Below, in pieces: positions 20,698 to 23,823 of a stretch of DNA of 23,823 nt (the stretch's first letter is position 1; each line of letters starts with the position of its first letter). The DNA is from CAZJJZ01 sp964546505 (GTDB lineage: Bacteria; Patescibacteriota; Gracilibacteria; UBA1369). The DNA lies in the NCBI GenBank assembly GCA_964546505.1, contig CAZJJZ010000022.1, positions 1 to 23,823 on the forward strand. Direction: 5' to 3'. Made by a program: the position numbers and the translations under genes. The notes under the pieces were generated by a model that was given only the letters and a program-made list of their open reading frames with translations, did no database searches and had not been told where the DNA came from.

Positions 20698-22669
20698 TCT
20701 TTGTGAGTAAATAGGCTGTATTAGTATCTTTATCCACCACAATATCCCTCAATTCACCCAATTCATCGAATAAAAATTGCGTTGAATAAACAGCATTACC
20801 GGTACGATCATCTTTCAAGTAAACCAAGACACGACGTTCACCAGGTTCTAATACAAAGATTTGGGACATATCCAACTCAGTGTACATCTTGGTAGGACTC
20901 ACCACTGGTTTTACCGGTTGTTTCAACAATCTAAAGCCCTCCTGCAATGCTCCTTGAAACAGCTTCAACATCGATCCATCATTGTTCAAAACAAAGATAT
21001 TTCCGTCTATAGCCATATCCACCGCTTTAGTGAAGTTGGGGTTTACGGCATAGGCCTGAGCTGATTCGAATTTATCTCGGGTACGGGTATAACGCCAAAT
21101 CTGATTTCCTTTATTATCCAATAAATAGATTTTATTTTTGTAAGATTTGATCACCTGGGCCTCTTTAAAAGCCGCATCACTGGTAGTTAGAAAGTTCACA
21201 CGATCATTCTTATATTCCAGAATTTTGGCCGCTTCAGTGTAAAAAAGAATTGAGTCTTTATCTTCATAACTAGTAGCACTAATCACTTTTTCATTATCAT
21301 CAATAGTCAAAGGATTCTGGGCCTGATCTGCTAAGATTGGATATAAAGCATTGTACTCATAAGCAAACAACTGCTTATTTAAAATTACCAAACCCAAGGC
21401 GTCCACATTCTGACGTTTTTCTGTTAAGTCTACCACTTTTTGCACTTCTGGACGCATCACACCATCAAGTTGGTCTCGAGTCTCCAATATTTTATCCAAG
21501 ACTTCTCTAGATTTCGCTCTATAATAACCAGAGTTATAAATCTCTATCGCTTCTTTCTCTGCCTGCACCAACAATTCTGAAGCTCGCGCTTTGTCATATT
21601 GACCGGTGGTAATTGCCGAACTAACTGTTTCCGTGATTTGAGAGAGTTTGGCTGCCATTTCTTTAACTTTCTGTTCTTCATCGCCTTTTGCCCTCAACCA
21701 CCAAACCCCGGCACTCAGCAGAATAACCAAAACCACCACTGCCGCAATGATTTGATTTTTACCCCAATTGGTAAAGTAAAAACGGTTTTTTGTCCTTTCC
21801 CCCCTACCTTCATCATCACTACTGACCTGCTCTTTAATGCGATCCATCAAGTTACGTCCTCCATTCATCGCTTTACTACCCAATAATTTAGCTTTCGCCA
21901 GCCATTGATTACTGGACTTTGTGTCTGTATCTACAGCTTCATCAATGGTTAAGTTTTGATACCCCTCTTCTTTGGTGTGTGCCAGAGCGGGTTTGGACAA
22001 ATCCGCTATAGCCATTTTTTTCTGATCCAATACTTGTATGCCCACCAAACCGACTTTAGAGAGGATTTCACCATGCAAATGATCTTTCAACTCTTGCATT
22101 GTTTTGGCCAAATTATGACCGGCTATTTTGCCCAAATCACTTTTGGTAATATAGCGGATTAGACGAGTGGAACACAGCAAAATCAAATCATTGCCTTCCA
22201 AATCTCCAGAAGCAATATTACTAAACACTTCTTTGGCATTAGCCTCATCTAAATCATCACTAATGGTGGTAGCCAATTTTTTGCGAATCAGATAAGCCTC
22301 CGCTTCACCTGATTGCGTTAAGAATAAAGCATTGCCCACTACTGCCGCAATTATCACATTCAACTTCCCTAAATATTCATTTCCTCTCTCCTGTCTGAAG
22401 GCATTTAAAGCACGATTGATTTCCTTTAAAGATTCTTCAAAACGTTCATAGGCATCCGCATCAAAAACACAAAAAAAGACTTTCCTCATAGTATCAAAAA
22501 TAATTTCACCAATTTGTTCGGCATCAAAATTATTCTGTTGAATATCCAAATTGATAAAAAATTTACCACTATTTTCACCGCCCTCACCCAGATCATAAGC
22601 ATAGTTTTCCACGAAGCCTCCTTCATTCTTACCCAAAAAGAGAAAATCGTATTGTGTTTTTGTTGTCAT
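20672..22669 (-). CDS. PPM-phosphatase-like / single membrane helix / beta-propeller-like protein
   Basis: A 665-residue protein. Residues 1-210 look like a PPM/PP2C-type fold: VVGNALFLTQSGEAEAYLIRK (110-130) and NIASGDLEGNDLILLCSTRL (151-170) resemble the phosphatase's inner strands and its late Gly-Asp motif, but the first metal-binding Asp-Gly motif near the N-terminus is not obvious, so it may be inactive. About 211-300 is a linker, 305-324 a single membrane helix, about 330-425 a helical stalk, and about 425-665 repeated short blocks (YLLDNKGNQIWRY, FVLNNDGSMLKLF, FVLEPGERRVLVY) typical of beta-propeller blades. The layout suggests an internal phosphatase-like domain coupled to an external sensor, or the opposite. 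It runs convergent to the glycosyltransferase. Confidence 0.8.
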   Translation of the reverse strand: MTTKTQYDFLFLGKNEGGFVENYAYDLGEGGENSGKFFINLDIQQNNFDAEQIGEIIFDTMRKVFFCVFDADAYERFEESLKEINRALNAFRQERGNEYLGKLNVIIAAVVGNALFLTQSGEAEAYLIRKKLATTISDDLDEANAKEVFSNIASGDLEGNDLILLCSTRLIRYITKSDLGKIAGHNLAKTMQELKDHLHGEILSKVGLVGIQVLDQKKMAIADLSKPALAHTKEEGYQNLTIDEAVDTDTKSSNQWLAKAKLLGSKAMNGGRNLMDRIKEQVSSDDEGRGERTKNRFYFTNWGKNQIIAAVVVLVILLSAGVWWLRAKGDEEQKVKEMAAKLSQITETVSSAITTGQYDKARASELLVQAEKEAIEIYNSGYYRAKSREVLDKILETRDQLDGVMRPEVQKVVDLTEKRQNVDALGLVILNKQLFAYEYNALYPILADQAQNPLTIDDNEKVISATSYEDKDSILFYTEAAKILEYKNDRVNFLTTSDAAFKEAQVIKSYKNKIYLLDNKGNQIWRYTRTRDKFESAQAYAVNPNFTKAVDMAIDGNIFVLNNDGSMLKLFQGALQEGFRLLKQPVKPVVSPTKMYTELDMSQIFVLEPGERRVLVYLKDDRTGNAVYSTQFLFDELGELRDIVVDKDTNTAYLLTKTSIYKFKY

Positions 22670-22693
22670 GACATAGCCTTAAATTTTTGTGTT

Positions 22694-22722
22694 AGCATAC
22701 TCCTAAAAAAGCCAAATTTCAA
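22694..22722 (-). promoter_or_regulatory. Promoter of the PPM-like membrane gene
   Basis: On the minus strand TTGAAA (22717-22722), 17 bases and TATGCT (22694-22699) give a start near 22687, about 18 bases before the ATG at 22669. Confidence 0.55.
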
Positions 22723-22726
22723 ATAG

Positions 22727-22755
22727 TTGACATCTTAGAGACTTGCCGCTAACAT
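22727..22755 (+). promoter_or_regulatory. Promoter of rpmH-rnpA-yidC
   Basis: A consensus TTGACA (22727-22732), 17 bases and TAACAT (22750-22755) predict a start near 22762. The -35 lies 4 bases from the -35 of the divergent promoter, so the two polymerase sites overlap. Confidence 0.6.
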
Positions 22756-22782
22756 CGTCGCACACCATAATCAAGACTGGAA

Positions 22783-22920
22783 ATGTTAAGAAAATTGCAA
22801 AAAAGAAAGCACATCAAAATGCATGGATTCCTCTCCCGCATGTCAACTAAAGGTGGCAGAAATGTATTGGCTCGTCGCCGTGCTAAAGGACGTAAACAAT
22901 TAACAGTTAGCGACAAATAA
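22783..22920 (+). CDS. rpmH: Ribosomal protein L34
   Basis: A 45-residue, strongly basic protein of the large ribosomal subunit. HGFLSRMSTKGGRNVLARRR followed by AKGRKQLTV is the L34 signature, and the size is right. The N-terminus (MLRKLQKRKHIKM) departs from the common KRTYQPS form. It is followed after 17 bases by rnpA and then yidC, the classic order, which confirms the call. The ATG at 22783 has only a weak GG upstream. Confidence 0.95.
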   Translation: MLRKLQKRKHIKMHGFLSRMSTKGGRNVLARRRAKGRKQLTVSDK

Positions 22921-22937
22921 AGTCGTAAGGCCTTCTA

Positions 22938-23294
22938 ATGCTCAAGAAAAATCTGCGTCTCGACCAAAAAGCTTTTGCCAAAGTCTTGAAAAATGGTCGC
23001 CGAATGGAAGAAAACGGCTTGTCTGTTAAATTTCTACCCAATCGCTTGAACCATCCCCGTTTTGGACTGGTACTAAGCAAAAAAGTCCTTAAATTAGCTA
23101 CCGATCGCAACCTTTTGCGCAGACAAATCTTTGAAATCATACAAGCAAATCTAGCAGAAAATCAGATCAATTTTGACATCATCTTTTTGCTTCGTCACGA
23201 TCTCTCCACCAAAACTTTCACTGAGCTAAAAACCATTTTTTCTGATATCATCAGAAAGATCAGCCATTTATCCACCAATTATGACCAAAGGTAA
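22938..23294 (+). CDS. rnpA: RNase P protein subunit
   Basis: The 118-residue protein that binds the RNase P RNA (encoded at 4280-4701) and helps it hold precursor tRNA. The family's RNxxRR motif is seen as DRNLLRRQIFEI (56-67), after RFGLVLSKKVLKLATDR, the conserved strand-helix that forms the RNA-binding face. Residues about 75-110 complete the fold (FDIIFLLRHDLSTKTFTEL). AAGG at about 22927 is a possible ribosome binding site. The 3' end overlaps the yidC start by 14 bases, indicating translational coupling. Confidence 0.95.
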   Translation: MLKKNLRLDQKAFAKVLKNGRRMEENGLSVKFLPNRLNHPRFGLVLSKKVLKLATDRNLLRRQIFEIIQANLAENQINFDIIFLLRHDLSTKTFTELKTIFSDIIRKISHLSTNYDQR

Positions 23295-23823
23295 ACCACT
23301 TACCCAATTACTCCAGAATATTCTCACCTTCATTCTGATTTTTCTGGTAGTACAGTTCGTCTATAATTATTTCTTTGCTCCCAAACCCGCAGAAACACAA
23401 AGTGGTTTAATTTTCAAAACCACCAGCTCATCCTATGAGCTCAATCGACCCGTCCAGGTAACAATCGAAAATTACACCACCAAAGATTTGAGTTTGGGTG
23501 AACATTGTCCCAATCCACCTTTCCAAGTACAATTCCAAAAAGATGGTCAATGGCAGGATCTTAACGCCACCGCCATCGAAAAAGAATGTACTCCCACGCA
23601 AAATCAAGTCATTCCATCCAAAGGCACCGCGACTATTAATTTAGCCCCCTGGAGTAACGAATTATTTCAAAACCTTGGCCAATATCGTTTGGTACTGGAA
23701 CATGACGGACAAACGTATCAAACCACTGATTTCGAAGTCACCTCGCTCTCCTTTTTTTCCTGGATATGGCAGACACTTCTAACACAACCTATTTTCAACA
23801 TCTTATTCTTTTTCGGGGCCTGT
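23281..23823 (+). CDS. yidC: Membrane protein insertase YidC, N-terminal part, cut by window edge
   Basis: YidC inserts and folds inner-membrane proteins, alone or with SecYEG. 181 codons are visible. A membrane helix at about 10-33 (LQNILTFILIFLVVQFVYNY) is followed by a periplasm-side domain (about 40-150) smaller than the one in E. coli and of uncertain fold, then SFFSWIWQTLLTQPIFNILFF, which is the start of the conserved insertase core. The ATG at 23281 lies within the end of rnpA. The identity rests on the helix pattern, the QPIFNILFF motif and the rpmH-rnpA-yidC order. Confidence 0.88.
   Translation, partial: MTKGKPLTQLLQNILTFILIFLVVQFVYNYFFAPKPAETQSGLIFKTTSSSYELNRPVQVTIENYTTKDLSLGEHCPNPPFQVQFQKDGQWQDLNATAIEKECTPTQNQVIPSKGTATINLAPWSNELFQNLGQYRLVLEHDGQTYQTTDFEVTSLSFFSWIWQTLLTQPIFNILFFFGAC

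Noticed and set aside
23268..23276. Near DnaA box (TTATCCACC) at the end of rnpA
   Set aside because: One mismatch, single copy, inside a coding region.
1..23823. Recoding of TGA (Gly) as in Gracilibacteria and SR1
   Set aside because: Long genes have no in-frame TGA and at least one gene ends with it; the only TGA inside a gene, in ftsK, is due to the frameshift.
1..23823. tRNA genes, insertion sequences or phage genes
   Set aside because: Scanning the short intergenic gaps by eye found no cloverleaf pattern, transposase motif or phage gene.

Overview
The window looks like a piece of a reduced, AT-rich bacterial genome of the Candidate Phyla Radiation (Patescibacteria) type. This is inferred from gene style: divergent SecA, FtsK, YidC and GluRS of CPR character, many short intergenic gaps, few clear Shine-Dalgarno sites, and many unrecognised envelope proteins. 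All long reading frames are intact with TGA as a stop (the gene at 19183-20637 ends in TGA), so there is no sign of the TGA=Gly code of Gracilibacteria/SR1. I cannot name the lineage. The sequence is a draft: three N runs (9375-9402, 12844-12879, 15677-15697) and at least one frameshift are present.

Layout. 1-4120 (minus): a very large uncharacterised protein, cut by the left edge, preceded by a small partner gene and a strong promoter. 4240-9357 (plus): RNase P RNA (rnpB) with its own promoter, a polyprenyl-phosphate sugar-1-phosphate transferase starting 25 bases after it, the SecA translocase and a small membrane protein. 9411-10456 (minus): dCTP deaminase and a small possible exported protein. 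10557-13070 (plus): a membrane-anchored TPR/beta-sandwich protein and a histidine-phosphatase-like protein. 13067-15462 (minus): FtsK DNA translocase, broken into two frames. 15603-20637 (plus): glutamyl-tRNA synthetase (interrupted by an N run), a zinc-ribbon protein, a small lipoprotein, acetate kinase and an MGDG-synthase-like glycosyltransferase, the last three packed within 0-2 bases of each other. 20672-22669 (minus): a protein joining a PPM-phosphatase-like domain, one membrane segment and a C-terminal probable beta-propeller. 22783-23823 (plus): rpmH, rnpA and the start of yidC, the classic ribosomal protein L34 / RNase P protein / membrane insertase cluster.

Themes. Both RNase P subunits are encoded here, 18 kb apart. 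The secretion and insertion machinery (SecA, YidC) and envelope synthesis (sugar transferase, GT28-like glycolipid synthase) are present with five or so unrecognised envelope or coiled-coil proteins.

Most notable: SecA carries Ile instead of the Walker A lysine; ftsK is broken at a point where restoring a 13-base repeat unit would rebuild the conserved protein; the giant protein has tandem modules whose linkers are identical at DNA level while the modules themselves have diverged; and the giant/small gene pair and the PPM-TM-propeller protein are candidates for undescribed systems. No tRNA, CRISPR array, insertion sequence or prophage was seen, and no gene-free stretch longer than 300 bases exists apart from the one filled by rnpB.
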